From JAEUOS01 sp965279115 (GTDB taxonomy: Bacteria; Pseudomonadota; Gammaproteobacteria; Burkholderiales; JAEUOS01): 64,000 nucleotides of DNA. The position numbers and the translations under genes are program-made. Positions 24,911-35,763 of the stretch are shown one piece after another; position 1 is the stretch's first letter, and each line of letters begins with the position of its first letter. The stretch is taken from the NCBI GenBank assembly GCA_965279115.1, contig OZ257137.1, forward strand, positions 1,488,001 through 1,552,000, written 5' to 3'. The notes beneath the pieces are model-generated. The model saw nothing but the letters and a program-made list of their open reading frames with translations. It made no database searches and was not told the DNA's origin.

Positions 24911-25390
24911 ATGCCACTCCCTGCCCTTGACCGCATCGACCGTCGCATTCTCGAGCTTTTGCAGAAGGATGCCCGCCTCACCAACCAGGAACTGGCGGAC
25001 AAGGTGAGCCTGACGCCCGCGCCGGTATTGCGGCGGGTACGGGCCCTTGAGGAAGCCGGCCTGATTAGGCAATATGTGGCCCTCCTGGACCCCGCGAAAC
25101 TGGGTCTTGGTCTCCTCGCCTACGTGACGGTCAAGCTGGAGAAGAAGGGGCGCATGCCGATCGAGCAGTTCCGCCGCGCAGTGCAAACCTGGCCGGAGGT
25201 GGTGGCTTGCCACTCCACCACCGGCGACATGGACTACCTGCTGCAGGTATACGTGGAAGACCTCGATCACTTCAACCGCTTCATCATGAACACGGTGTTG
25301 AAGCAATCCGGCGTGGTCGACCTCAAGTCGAGCTTTGCGCTCGAGCGGGTGAAGGACACGACGGCCTTGCCGATTCCCGGCTGGACCTGA
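24911..25390 (+). CDS. Lrp/AsnC-family regulator, probable controller of the hpd operon
   Basis: A 159-aa, complete Lrp-type protein. The helix-turn-helix is at residues about 7-55 (LDRIDRRILELLQKDARLTNQELADKVSLTPAPVLRRVRALEEAGLI), and the RAM ligand domain follows (CHSTTGDMDYLLQVYVEDLDHFNRF ... VKDTTALP). The gene is divergent from hpd-phhB-phhA; in proteobacteria Lrp-type proteins such as HpdA/BkdR/PutR control adjacent amino-acid catabolic genes, so control by Phe or Tyr is a fair inference. No Shine-Dalgarno is evident. The next gene begins 10 nt after the stop. Confidence 0.9.
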   Translation: MPLPALDRIDRRILELLQKDARLTNQELADKVSLTPAPVLRRVRALEEAGLIRQYVALLDPAKLGLGLLAYVTVKLEKKGRMPIEQFRRAVQTWPEVVACHSTTGDMDYLLQVYVEDLDHFNRFIMNTVLKQSGVVDLKSSFALERVKDTTALPIPGWT

Positions 25391-25400
25391 AGGGAGTGTG

Positions 25401-26783
25401 ATGCTCGAATGGATCCCCACCCTGGCTTTCGGCACGGCAGCCGCCGCCATCGTCGCTGCCAATTGGCTTGAAACAGCGCGCGCCTGGCGCGCAACGCAAA
25501 GCGAAGGCCGCGCGCGCTTTTCGCCATCCCCCTTGCTGGGCGGCCTGTTCGGCGCATTCGCTCTCGCGTATTGCCCCATCGACGGGCTGTCGGCGTGGTT
25601 CTGGGTACCGGCCCTGATCGACCCGGGATGCGCCGGCTATCTGCTGGCGGTGGTCTTTGCAACCTTCGATGAAAGGCGGGCGCGCCGCGCCGCGCTGACC
25701 GAAACCCGCGACGCCCATGAATCCGGCCCGCTCGCACGCGCCCTGGCCGGCAGCATGCTCGGTACCGCGGTCGGTGATGCCCTGGGCCTGGCCTGCGAAG
25801 GACTCTCGCCAGGACGCCAGGCGAAACTCCATCCCTCGCTGGACCGCTATGGATTCCTGTTCGGCTACGGCATGATCTCCGACGATACCGAACACACCGT
25901 GATGGTGGCGCAAGCCTTGATCGAATCAGGCGGCGACCCGGCCCGATTCGAACGCGATTTCGCCTGGCGCCTCAAGGGCTGGTTGCTGGCCTTGCCGGCA
26001 GGCGTCGGCATGGCCACCGGCCGCGCGATCATCAAGCTGCTGCTTTTCGTTCCGCCGCGCTGGAGCGGCGTCAAGTCCGCCGGCAACGGCCCGGCGATGC
26101 GCGCCGCGGTCATGGGGATCGCCTACGGGGACGATCCGGACAAGCTGGCGCGCCTGAACCGCATTTCAGCCCGTATCACGCATCGCGACGATCAGGCCGA
26201 ACATGGCGCGCTGACCGTGGCGGTTGCCGCGCACCTTTCGGCGAGCCGGGCCGGCCCGATCACCCCGCAAGGATTCGCCGCGTCCATGTCCGCACTGCTG
26301 CCTCCCGACAGCGCTACCCTGGCGGCGGTCCGCAGGGTGGTCGCGAGCCTGGAACAAGGCCAGTCCGCCGGAGATTTCGTCGCCGGCCTGGGTTCGAAAG
26401 GTGGCGTGTCCGGCTACATGCTGCATACGCTGCCCGCGGTACTGCACGTGTGGCTGCGCCACCAGGATGACTACGACGGCGGCGTGACGGAAATGATCCG
26501 CCTCGGAGGCGACGCCGATTCCACCGCCGCGATCGTCGGCGGCATCATCGGCGCACGTGTCGGTCCGGAAGGCATCCCGCAGGCTCTTCGTTCAAGCCTG
26601 ATCGACTGGCCGCGCTCCCCGGCCATGATCGAAAAGGTCGCGCGCCGGCTGGCGCATGCGCGCCTCGCCGGCACCCCCATGCGCGAGGTCCGCAGCTTCA
26701 TATTCGCAGTCCCCCTGCGCAACCTGCTCTTCCTGGTCGTGGTGCTGGCCCACGGCTTCAGGCGCCTCTTGCCCCCTTACTGA
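25401..26783 (+). CDS. membrane-anchored ADP-ribosylglycohydrolase-family protein
   Basis: A 460-aa protein. Residues about 110-410 form an ADP-ribosyl-glycohydrolase (ARH/DraG) domain with the magnesium-binding motifs GTAVGDALG, ISDDTEHTVM and GGDADSTAAIVGGIIG, plus the NGPAMRAA segment. These enzymes remove ADP-ribose from proteins, DNA or small molecules. Unusually, it has hydrophobic segments at both ends: one at residues about 5-22, others in LLGGLFGAFALAY and GYLLAVVFATF, and FAVPLRNLLFLVVVLAHGF at the C-terminus, suggesting membrane attachment. GGGAG lies 4 nt before ATG 25401; a GTG at 25398 is too close to it. It follows the Lrp-type regulator closely and is probably cotranscribed. 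Target unknown. Confidence 0.78.
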   Translation: MLEWIPTLAFGTAAAAIVAANWLETARAWRATQSEGRARFSPSPLLGGLFGAFALAYCPIDGLSAWFWVPALIDPGCAGYLLAVVFATFDERRARRAALTETRDAHESGPLARALAGSMLGTAVGDALGLACEGLSPGRQAKLHPSLDRYGFLFGYGMISDDTEHTVMVAQALIESGGDPARFERDFAWRLKGWLLALPAGVGMATGRAIIKLLLFVPPRWSGVKSAGNGPAMRAAVMGIAYGDDPDKLARLNRISARITHRDDQAEHGALTVAVAAHLSASRAGPITPQGFAASMSALLPPDSATLAAVRRVVASLEQGQSAGDFVAGLGSKGGVSGYMLHTLPAVLHVWLRHQDDYDGGVTEMIRLGGDADSTAAIVGGIIGARVGPEGIPQALRSSLIDWPRSPAMIEKVARRLAHARLAGTPMREVRSFIFAVPLRNLLFLVVVLAHGFRRLLPPY

Positions 26784-26791
26784 GGTGCCTC

Positions 26792-26992
26792 TCAAGCCAC
26801 CGCTTCCGGCGTGAAACCGGCCTCGCGGATTGCATGGGCGACCTCACTGGCCGGCTTGGCCGACTCCACCTGCACCTTGTGCGCCGCCAGATCGATATTC
26901 ACCTGCGCTGCCGCATCCAGGCCCTTGACGGCCTTGGTTACGGAGGAAACGCAGTGGCCGCAGGTCATGTCATTGACTTGAAAAGTGATCAT
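26792..26992 (-). CDS. copZ: CopZ-type copper chaperone (HMA domain)
   Basis: A 66-aa single heavy-metal-associated domain: MITFQVNDMTCGHCVSSVTKAVK with the M-T-C-x-x-C copper motif (C11, C14). Such cytosolic chaperones pass Cu(I) to the CopA ATPase. It is divergent from copA-cueR, with a CueR-type promoter directed at it in the shared gap. The ATG at 26992 begins exactly at the domain; a longer frame crosses the promoter and is not real. Its stop lies 9 bp from that of the convergent ARH gene. Confidence 0.92.
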   Translation of the reverse strand: MITFQVNDMTCGHCVSSVTKAVKGLDAAAQVNIDLAAHKVQVESAKPASEVAHAIREAGFTPEAVA

Positions 26993-27031
26993 TCCTGACT
27001 CCGGTAAGTTGTTTGGGAAGCTGCAGTCTGA

Positions 27032-27055
27032 ACCTTCCCACGATTGGAATGTCAA
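27032..27055 (-). promoter_or_regulatory. CueR-type promoter for copZ
   Basis: On the minus strand TTGACA (27055-27050) is followed by the dyad ACATTCC-n7-GGAAGGT (plus-strand ACCTTCC 27032-27038 and GGAATGT 27046-27052). This lies in a long spacer of the MerR-family type. The sequence is nearly identical to the copA promoter on the opposite strand. Confidence 0.8.
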
Positions 27056-27123
27056 GCGTTTGACGCGAATCAAGTCGTCACGAGTGCCGCACAGACAAAT
27101 GGCCGGCGATGTGCAATCATGGC

Positions 27124-27154
27124 TTGACATTCCAATGATGGGAAGGTTGAGACT
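27124..27154 (+). promoter_or_regulatory. CueR-type promoter for copA-cueR
   Basis: TTGACA (27124-27129), a 19-nt spacer and GAGACT (27149-27154) enclose the dyad ACATTCC-n7-GGAAGGT (27127-27147). The over-long spacer is the hallmark of promoters untwisted by MerR-family activators such as CueR, which is encoded in the same operon. CTTCCCA recurs just downstream (27160-27166), as it does in the copZ promoter. Confidence 0.82.
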
Positions 27155-27184
27155 TCAATCTTCCCATTTGAAAGCCGGTTCGCC

Positions 27185-29553
<2,369 letters not shown>

Positions 29554-29557
<4 letters not shown>

Positions 29558-29985
29558 AAACCGATGTCCTGCCGCAATACCCTGTCAACATTGGCGACGC
29601 CTCGGCCGCAACCGGCGTTTCGGCCAAGATGATCCGCCACTACGAGGACATCGGCCTGATCCCGCCGGCCAGCCGCACCCATTCCGGCTACCGTGTGTAC
29701 TCGGAAGCTGACGTGCACATGCTGCGCTTCATCCGCCGCTCCCGCAACCTGGGCTTTTCGGTCAAGCAGATCGAGGGGCTGCTGGGCCTGTGGCGCGACC
29801 GCCGGCGCGCCAGTTCAAAGGTCAAGGCGCTCGCCCAGGAGCACATCGCGGAACTCGACGCGCGCATCCGCGAAATGACCGAGATGCGACGTACCCTCGA
29901 GCACCTGGCCAGTCGCTGCCATGGTGACGACCGGCCGGATTGCCCGATCCTGGAAGACCTTTCTTCCGGCGGCCACCAATGTTGA
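29554..29985 (+). CDS. cueR: CueR-type MerR-family copper regulator
   Basis: A 143-aa MerR-family activator. The winged helix is at the N-terminus (NIGDASAATGVSAKMIRHYEDIGLIPPA), a dimer helix follows, and the Cu(I)-binding loop has C122-x7-C130 (RCHGDDRPDCPIL), the CueR signature. It lacks the extra C-terminal His/Cys that define CadR/PbrR. It is cotranscribed with copA (4-nt overlap) and should act on the two mirrored promoters in the copZ-copA gap. Confidence 0.93.
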
Positions 29986-30049
29986 TGCCGGTCAAGGGAA
30001 CCTTCGCTTTTGCAAGCGGTCTTCCTGAACCGATGTTAAGCTTTTCAAC

Positions 30050-30454
30050 ATGTCACGCGTAATCCGCGCCCTTCTCGTATTGCTGCTCGCCGCGGTCTTG
30101 CCGGTACGCGGGGTGGCAGGTGCGACCATGCTGTTTTGCGCCGAGGCGGGGAGTGCCATGGCGGCCAAGCATGGCGCGGCACACACCATGAGCGACGATG
30201 ACCACGCCGCGCACAACACGGCGACGCATGCGGGGCATCATGAACCGCCGTCCGAAACCGGGGCCTCCCAGGAGCAGGACGAAGATCACCACGCCGGCTG
30301 CGGCACAAATGGCGCCTGCTGTACGGGTGTGGCGGCAGGGCCACTGTTTACCCAGCCCGCCACCCTCGCCCCTCTGGCCCGACCGATCCCGTTCCGCGCG
30401 CCGCTATACGCCGGTGTGGACCTGGATCACGCCCTGCGACCTCCGCTCGCCTAG
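30050..30454 (+). CDS. small His-rich exported metal-resistance protein (CzcI/CopL-like)
   Basis: A 134-aa protein with a signal peptide (MSRVIRALLVLLLAAVLPVRGVAG), a His/Asp-rich middle (HAAHTMSDDDHAAH, HAGHHEPP, DEDHHAGCG), a CGTNGACC cysteine cluster, and an end (PLYAGVDLDHALRPPLA) like the ER-P-x-x-A endings of CzcI/CopL-type proteins. It opens the periplasmic copper gene set and probably binds metal in the periplasm, perhaps buffering or sensing it. Family assignment rests on composition, size, context and ending rather than on a clear domain. Start ATG at 30050. Confidence 0.6.
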   Translation: MSRVIRALLVLLLAAVLPVRGVAGATMLFCAEAGSAMAAKHGAAHTMSDDDHAAHNTATHAGHHEPPSETGASQEQDEDHHAGCGTNGACCTGVAAGPLFTQPATLAPLARPIPFRAPLYAGVDLDHALRPPLA

Positions 30455-30563
30455 TCGATCGATGTAGCCGGCTGCCACACGTGCGGCCTAAACAGTTGCA
30501 TTCGCCGTCACAGCGGCGGATCGATTGCGCCCCATCGGCGCGACCATCGACAAGGAAATCCGC

Positions 30564-30998
30564 ATGAAAGCACGTCATACGTTCGCGCTCGCCGCGCTGT
30601 TGGCCGCGAGCCTCGCGCTTGCCCAGGCCGGCAAGCCCTATCAATCCACCTTCCAGGACTATCGCCCGTATGCCGATGGCGCACCGGGCGACTGGCGCAG
30701 CATCAATCAGGCAGTCACCACCGCGCAGGCCGGCGCCGGCGGTCATGACCATGGCGCGGCCAAGGACACCCCGGGCAGCCACGACCACGGCGCCGCCGGG
30801 GGCAGCGGCGGCGCAACCGCGCACGACCATGGCGGCGGCCACATGCACAAGGGCATGGATCACAACGCCAAGCGGCACATGCACAAGAACATGGACCACG
30901 AAGCCATGAAGAAAATGCATGAGCAGCACATGCAACACATGCACAAGAGCGGCAAGGGCGGGCACCAAGGCCATGGCGCTGCGGAGAAGAAGCAATGA
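30564..30998 (+). CDS. His/Met-rich periplasmic protein of the copper cluster
   Basis: A 144-aa secreted protein. The signal peptide is MKARHTFALAALLAASLALAQA. Residues about 22-50 (KPYQSTFQDYRPYADGAPGDWRSINQAV) form a conserved-looking non-repetitive piece. The remainder is repetitive: HDHG units, then a helical tail of M/H/K repeats (HMHKGMDHNAKRHMHKNM, MKKMHEQHMQHMHK). Such tails bind copper or silver. The family is found beside TolC-multicopper oxidase sets, but no biochemical role is established to my knowledge. AAGGAAA precedes ATG 30564; the stop overlaps the next gene by ATGA. Confidence 0.75.
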   Translation: MKARHTFALAALLAASLALAQAGKPYQSTFQDYRPYADGAPGDWRSINQAVTTAQAGAGGHDHGAAKDTPGSHDHGAAGGSGGATAHDHGGGHMHKGMDHNAKRHMHKNMDHEAMKKMHEQHMQHMHKSGKGGHQGHGAAEKKQ

Positions 30999-32395
30999 AG
31001 CCCGCCGTATTGAGCGCGCTGGCCGCGGCGCTTGCGGCCGCGGGCTGTGTGTCGATGACCCCGGACCATGGCTTCTCCGCCGTTGAGCAGGTTGCCAGCG
31101 AGAAACTGCAGGCGCGGGCGCAGTGGGCCAGGACTCCGGACGAAGCCGCCTCGATTCGCACCGCGGTGGACAGGCGGCTGGCCGCGCCTCTCGCCGCGGA
31201 AGACGCGGTGCAGATCGCCCTGTGGAACAACCCGGGACTGCAGGCCGCCTACGCGGAACTCAAGCTTTCGGAGGCAGACCTGGTCGCGGCCGGTCGCCTC
31301 CCGGGCATCCGCCTTTCCGCCTTGCGCACCACAGCGGACGACATCGGCCCGAAGATCGAGCAGCTGATCGGGTTCAACCTGCTGTCACTGCTCACCATCC
31401 CGTCGCGCATCGAAGCCCAGCGAACGCGCATCGAAGGCGTGAAGGTGCGCGCCGCCGGCGAAATGCTGTCGCTTGCCTCCGCCACCCGGCGTGCCTGGGT
31501 GGACGCCGTGGCCACGCAGCAGGCCCTGGCCTATGCGCGCCAGGTGCGCGAGGCCGCGCAGGCCGGCGCAGAACTGGCGGAGCGCATGGAGCGCGCCGGC
31601 AATTTCAGCCGACTGGCACGCCTGAAGGAGCATGGCTTCTATGCCGATGCGCAGGCGCAACTGGCACGGGCCGATGTTGCAGCCATGGCGGCGCGCGAGC
31701 GGCTCACCCGCCTGATGGGACTGGCGGGCGAACGCATCGGCTACCGCCTGCCGGAGCGCCTGCCAGACATTCCCGCTGCGCCGCTGGTGATTGACGACGC
31801 CATGGCCACAGCCATGCGTGAAAGGCTGGATGTGCGCGCCGCCCGCAGCGACGCCGACACACTTGCCTCATCGCTGGGCTTGACACGTGCCACACGCTGG
31901 GTCAACGCCGTCGACCTCGCAGCGGCACGCACGCGGGAAGGCTTCGAGCCGGCACGGCGTGGCTGGGACATCGGCATCGAGGTGCCGATCTTCGATTTTG
32001 GCAGCGCACGCAGCGCCACCGCCGAGGCCTTGTACATGCAGGGTGTCGCGCGCATCGCCGAGACGGCGGTGAACGCGCAATCCGAAGTGCGCGAGGCCTA
32101 CCACCTGTATCGCAGCACGCATGACCTCGCACGCCACTATCGCAACGAGGTGGTGCCGCTGGCGCAAAAAGCCTCCGAGGAGACGCTGCTGCGCTACAAC
32201 GGCATGCTGGCCTCGGTATTCGACCTGCTCGCCGACGCGCGCGAGCAGGTGGCCAGCGTCAATGCAGCACTCGCCGCCGAGCGCGATTTCTGGAAAGCCG
32301 AAGCCGAATTGCGCATGGCGCTGGCCGGCAAGCCCGCCGCAACAACAACACTTTCCACTGGCGCGCGCGGCGAGTCCGCGCGCGCCGGCCATTGA
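30995..32395 (+). CDS. TolC-family outer-membrane efflux protein (lipoprotein)
   Basis: A 466-aa outer-membrane factor with a lipoprotein leader (lipobox AAAGC, Cys18). The two OEP repeats are visible: LAAEDAVQIALWNNPGLQAAYAELKLSEADLVAAGRLPG and, in the second half, GWDIGIEVPIFDFGSARSATAEALYMQGVARIAETAVNAQSEVREAYHLYR. It forms a trimeric channel across outer membrane and periplasm. No RND pump or adaptor gene is next to it; the neighbours are a multicopper oxidase and CusF-like protein, as in known copper clusters. It may therefore work with a pump coded elsewhere. Confidence 0.88.
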   Translation: MKPAVLSALAAALAAAGCVSMTPDHGFSAVEQVASEKLQARAQWARTPDEAASIRTAVDRRLAAPLAAEDAVQIALWNNPGLQAAYAELKLSEADLVAAGRLPGIRLSALRTTADDIGPKIEQLIGFNLLSLLTIPSRIEAQRTRIEGVKVRAAGEMLSLASATRRAWVDAVATQQALAYARQVREAAQAGAELAERMERAGNFSRLARLKEHGFYADAQAQLARADVAAMAARERLTRLMGLAGERIGYRLPERLPDIPAAPLVIDDAMATAMRERLDVRAARSDADTLASSLGLTRATRWVNAVDLAAARTREGFEPARRGWDIGIEVPIFDFGSARSATAEALYMQGVARIAETAVNAQSEVREAYHLYRSTHDLARHYRNEVVPLAQKASEETLLRYNGMLASVFDLLADAREQVASVNAALAAERDFWKAEAELRMALAGKPAATTTLSTGARGESARAGH

Positions 32396-32407
32396 AGGAA
32401 TCCGTCA

Positions 32408-33823
32408 ATGTCATCCCCTCCGCTTTCACGACGCAACTTCCTGGCCGGTGCCGGGTTGGCGCTGGCCAGTGCCACCGCTGTGCGCAGCGCCAGCGCCGCC
32501 GGCATACCCGAAGCGCAAATCGCAACTGGCGCCGGCACCCGGCCGCCCCTGGTACCGGCGAACGGACGCCCCTACAACCCGGTGGTCACGCTCAACGGCT
32601 GGTCGCTGCCGTGGCGCATGAACAACGGCGTCAAGGAGTTCCACCTGGTGGCCGAACCGGTGGTGCGCGAGATCGCGCCCGGAATGCAGGCCAACCTGTG
32701 GGGCTACAACGGCCAGTCGCCCGGCCCCACCATCGAAGTGGTCGAAGGCGACAAGGTGCGCATCTTCGTCACCAACAAGCTTCCGGAACACACCACCATC
32801 CACTGGCACGGACAGCGTTTGCCGAACGGCATGGATGGCGTGGGTGGCCTGACCCAGCCGCAGATTCCGGTGGGCAAGACCTTCGTCTACGAGTTCACGG
32901 CGCTGCGCGCGGGCACCTACATGTACCACCCGCATGCCGACGAGATGACGCAGATGGCGATGGGCCTGATGGGCTTCTGGGTGACCCATCCGAAGAACCC
33001 GGCCCAATACAAGGTGGACCGTGACTACGTGTTCCTGCTGGCGGCCTACGACGTCGACCCCGGTGCGCGCACGCCCAACGTCAATACCATGACCGAATTC
33101 AACCTGTGGACCTGGAACAGCCGCGCCTTTCCCGGCATAGACGCGATGATGGTCAAGAAAAACGACCGGGTGCGCATCCGCATCGGCAACCTCACCATGA
33201 CCAACCACCCGATCCACCTGCATGGGCCGTCGTTCGAGGTCACCGGCACCGATGGCGGCTGGGTGCCGAAAGCCGCGCGCTGGCCGGAAGTGACCGCCGA
33301 CATCGGCGTGGGCCAGATGCGTGCCATCGAGTTCGACGCGATCGATCCGGGCGACTGGTCCCTGCATTGCCACAAGTCGCACCACACCATGGGCCCGATG
33401 GGCCACAAGCTGCCCAACATGATCGGTGTGGAACAACGCGATGTGGCCAGGAAGATCGCGCGCCTGGTGCCCGACTACATGGCCATGGGCGAGCGCGGCA
33501 TGGCGGAGATGGGCAGCATGCAGATGCCGCTTCCCGACAATACCCTGCCCATGATGACCGGCCAGGGACCTTACGGGCCGGTGGAGATGGGCGGCATGTT
33601 CAGCGCGGTGAAGGTACGCGAAACATTGCCGGATGGTGTCTATACCGACAGCTGGATCGCGCAGGACGGCAAGAAGCCCGACTGGTACAGGATGCCGGCC
33701 GGCACCCAGGCCTACGAATGGAAAGGCGCATTGCCGGAACCGCCGCGTGCCGCGGCACCGGCCAGGAGTACCAAACCACTTGATGTCGTGAAACCGGGCG
33801 CGCACAGCGGCCACCAGCATTGA
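32408..33823 (+). CDS. Tat-exported multicopper oxidase (copper oxidase)
   Basis: A 471-aa periplasmic oxidase with twin-arginine leader (SRRNFLAGAGLALASATAV). All four copper-binding motifs are present: HWHG (about 132-135), HPHAD, HPIHLHG and HCHKSHH near residue 320. A Met-rich segment follows (MAMGERGMAEMGSMQMPLPDNTLPMM), as in CueO and PcoA, where it binds extra Cu(I). The enzyme oxidises Cu(I) to less toxic Cu(II) with O2. AAGGAA precedes the ATG. It lies in the probable operon CzcI-like - His/Met-rich - TolC - this gene - CusF-like - DUF411. Confidence 0.93.
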   Translation: MSSPPLSRRNFLAGAGLALASATAVRSASAAGIPEAQIATGAGTRPPLVPANGRPYNPVVTLNGWSLPWRMNNGVKEFHLVAEPVVREIAPGMQANLWGYNGQSPGPTIEVVEGDKVRIFVTNKLPEHTTIHWHGQRLPNGMDGVGGLTQPQIPVGKTFVYEFTALRAGTYMYHPHADEMTQMAMGLMGFWVTHPKNPAQYKVDRDYVFLLAAYDVDPGARTPNVNTMTEFNLWTWNSRAFPGIDAMMVKKNDRVRIRIGNLTMTNHPIHLHGPSFEVTGTDGGWVPKAARWPEVTADIGVGQMRAIEFDAIDPGDWSLHCHKSHHTMGPMGHKLPNMIGVEQRDVARKIARLVPDYMAMGERGMAEMGSMQMPLPDNTLPMMTGQGPYGPVEMGGMFSAVKVRETLPDGVYTDSWIAQDGKKPDWYRMPAGTQAYEWKGALPEPPRAAAPARSTKPLDVVKPGAHSGHQH

Positions 33824-33855
33824 ACCACCCACTGCGGAACATGAAAGGCAAACAA

Positions 33856-34131
33856 ATGAAAGCAACCGCCATCCTCACCCTCGCCCTCTTCTCCCCCCTG
33901 GCCCTCGCGCAAACCGCCGACGGCGAGGTTCGCAAGATCGACAAGGCACAGGGAAAGATCACCCTCAAGCATGGCGAGATCAAGAGCATCGACATGCCGC
34001 CCATGACGATGGTGTTCAAGGTAAAGGACGCCAGCCTGCTGGACCGTGTCAAGCAGGGCGACAAGGTTGGCTTCACCGCCGAAAAGATCGATGGTGAGTA
34101 CACCGTCACCGGCATCGAACCCCGCAAGTAG
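33856..34131 (+). CDS. CusF-like periplasmic copper-binding protein
   Basis: A 91-aa protein: signal peptide MKATAILTLALFSPLALAQ, then a single OB-fold CusF domain (GEVRKIDKAQGKITLKHGEIKSIDMPPMTMVFKVKDASLLDRVKQGDKVGF). The metal-binding His (KHGEI) and two Met (MTM) are present. The residue that is Trp in E. coli CusF (NWPEMTM) is Met here (DMPPMTM), giving a possible extra thioether ligand. CusF hands Cu(I)/Ag(I) to efflux pumps. Two upstream ATGs (33820, 33841) would lengthen the leader; 33856 has AAAGG and fits a normal signal peptide. Confidence 0.88.
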   Translation: MKATAILTLALFSPLALAQTADGEVRKIDKAQGKITLKHGEIKSIDMPPMTMVFKVKDASLLDRVKQGDKVGFTAEKIDGEYTVTGIEPRK

Positions 34132-34181
34132 CCATGCGCCCCGCCCGCTGCTCAAACCAATCACCCGATGGAAGGAAGGTC

Positions 34182-34658
34182 ATGAAATCCGAACCCGGAC
34201 CCCGCCTGCATGCCCGCAGGCGACTGCTTCTGGCCGTCGTGCTGGCTCCGCTTGCGCACGCCGCTGTGGCGCTGGCCAAACCGGAGGTCGAGGTATGGAA
34301 AGATCCCAACTGCGGATGCTGCAAGGACTGGATCGCCCACGTCGAGGCCAACGGCTTGAGCGTCAAGGCGCACGACACCGGCAACAATCCGGTGCGTTTG
34401 AAGCTGGGCATGCCAAAGAGCCTGGGCTCCTGTCACACCGCCCTGGTGCAAGGCTATGTGATCGAAGGGCACGTGCCGGCACGTGAGATCCATCGCTTGC
34501 TCAAGGAAAGGCCGCCCGCGCTCGGCTTGGCCGTACCCGGCATGCCGGTCGGCTCACCGGGAATGGACGGGCCGTCCTACAACGGCCGCAAGGACCCCTA
34601 CGATGTGCTGCTGGTTCGGCGTGACGGCACCAGCAAGGTGTTCCAGAGTTATCACTGA
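34182..34658 (+). CDS. DUF411-family metal-binding protein
   Basis: A 158-aa exported or anchored protein (RRLLLAVVLAPLAHAAVALA leader). It has the DUF411 signature: VEVWKDPNCGCCKDWIAHVEANG with C-x-C-C, LGSCHTALVQGYVIEGHVPAREIHRLL, and PGMPVGSPGMDGP with two Met. Members occur in copper and silver resistance operons and are thought to bind metal; no reaction is established. GGAAGG precedes ATG 34182. It is the last gene of the plus-strand copper operon. Confidence 0.9.
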   Translation: MKSEPGPRLHARRRLLLAVVLAPLAHAAVALAKPEVEVWKDPNCGCCKDWIAHVEANGLSVKAHDTGNNPVRLKLGMPKSLGSCHTALVQGYVIEGHVPAREIHRLLKERPPALGLAVPGMPVGSPGMDGPSYNGRKDPYDVLLVRRDGTSKVFQSYH

Positions 34659-34679
34659 AGCTGGTCGCCCCTGCGGGTC

Positions 34680-35738
34680 TCAGTGGCGGTGCGCGTGATG
34701 GGCATCGGGCACGTGCGGATGGGCATGGGACATGACGTCATGGTGGTGCACGTGACTGTGGGTGCCGTCGGGCATCGAGTCATGGGTATGTAGATGGTGG
34801 CCATCATCATGGGTATGCGCGTGCTCATGTTCAAGCGCCACGTGCCAATGCTCATGGGCATGTCGCTCCGCCAGATGGAGGGCCACGCCAGCTAGCATCA
34901 GCGCGGCACCTGCACCAAGCCAGATCGAAACACCACGCGGGTCGAGCACGAAGGCTATACCCGCCCCGATGAAAGGGGCAAACGCGAACACGGAACCGGT
35001 GCGCGCGGCACCGAACTCGCGCTACGCCAGCAGATACAAGCGCAGGCTGAAGCCATACCCGGCCGCGCCGACGCCGAAGAGGGCAAGCGCGGGTTCCCAA
35101 GACGGGATCGGTTGTCCGAACGCGACCGCAAGCAGCGACGTGGCCAGCGCCCCCAGGCTCGATTTGAGCAGTACGACCTGGCCGGGATCGCGCTCGGCGA
35201 CGCCGCGTGACAGCGTGTTGTCCAGCCCCCATGCGGCGGTCGCGCCGAGAACAGCGAGCAGCCCGGGCAGGTAAGCACTCCCCGTGGCCTGCCCGTTGTC
35301 CAGAATCAGTGCCACCCCGCCGGCGGTCAGCAGGCCCATCGCGCCCGCCGTGCGGCGATCCAGCTGTTCCGCGTAGATGGCACGTGCAAGCAGGGCGGTA
35401 AATACCGCTTCGAGCGCGAGCATCAGGGAGGCCCCGGTGCCGCTGGTATGCGCCAGGCCCCAGGCCAACAGCACGGGTCCAAGTGCCGCGCCGCAAGCGG
35501 CCATCGCAAACAGGCGCGGCAAGTCGGACTGGCGCAGTTGTGCCTCGCGCGCCGCCGGGCGCAAGGACAACCCACCGGCGAACGCCGCGCCGGCGTAGAG
35601 CAGGGCCGCGGTCCAGAAGCTGCCGACGCCTGCGCCAAACTTCTGCACCAGCGGCGTACTGGCGCCGAACAGCAGCGCGGCGCCAAGGGCGATCAGGCCG
35701 CCGCGCAGTGCCGGTAGATCATGTTGTCGAGTCGACAC
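34680..35738 (-). pseudogene. EamA/DMT-family transporter interrupted by an amber codon, with His-rich tail
   Basis: Ten-helix DMT (EamA) transporter sequence runs from about 35738 to 34680 in one frame, but codon 35024-35022 is TAG. The sequence on either side is continuous with the family: SLRLYLLA, stop, REFGAARTGSVFAFAPFIGAGIAFVLDPRG. A single C-to-T change from CAG (Gln) explains it. After the last helix comes a tail of some 45 residues of which about 20 are His (HEHAHTHDDGHHLHTHD, HAHPHVPDAHHAHRH). Without readthrough the last two helices and metal-binding tail are lost. The start is taken as GTG 35738; no good Shine-Dalgarno is seen. It is convergent with the copper operon. Confidence 0.75.
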
Positions 35739-35763
35739 AGGCTTTGGTCGTCGCGCCAAAAGG

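Noticed and set aside
32426..33865. A 479-codon minus-strand frame opposite the multicopper oxidase
   Set aside because: Its abundant His residues are the antisense of Met and Val codons; the plus strand has all four copper motifs.
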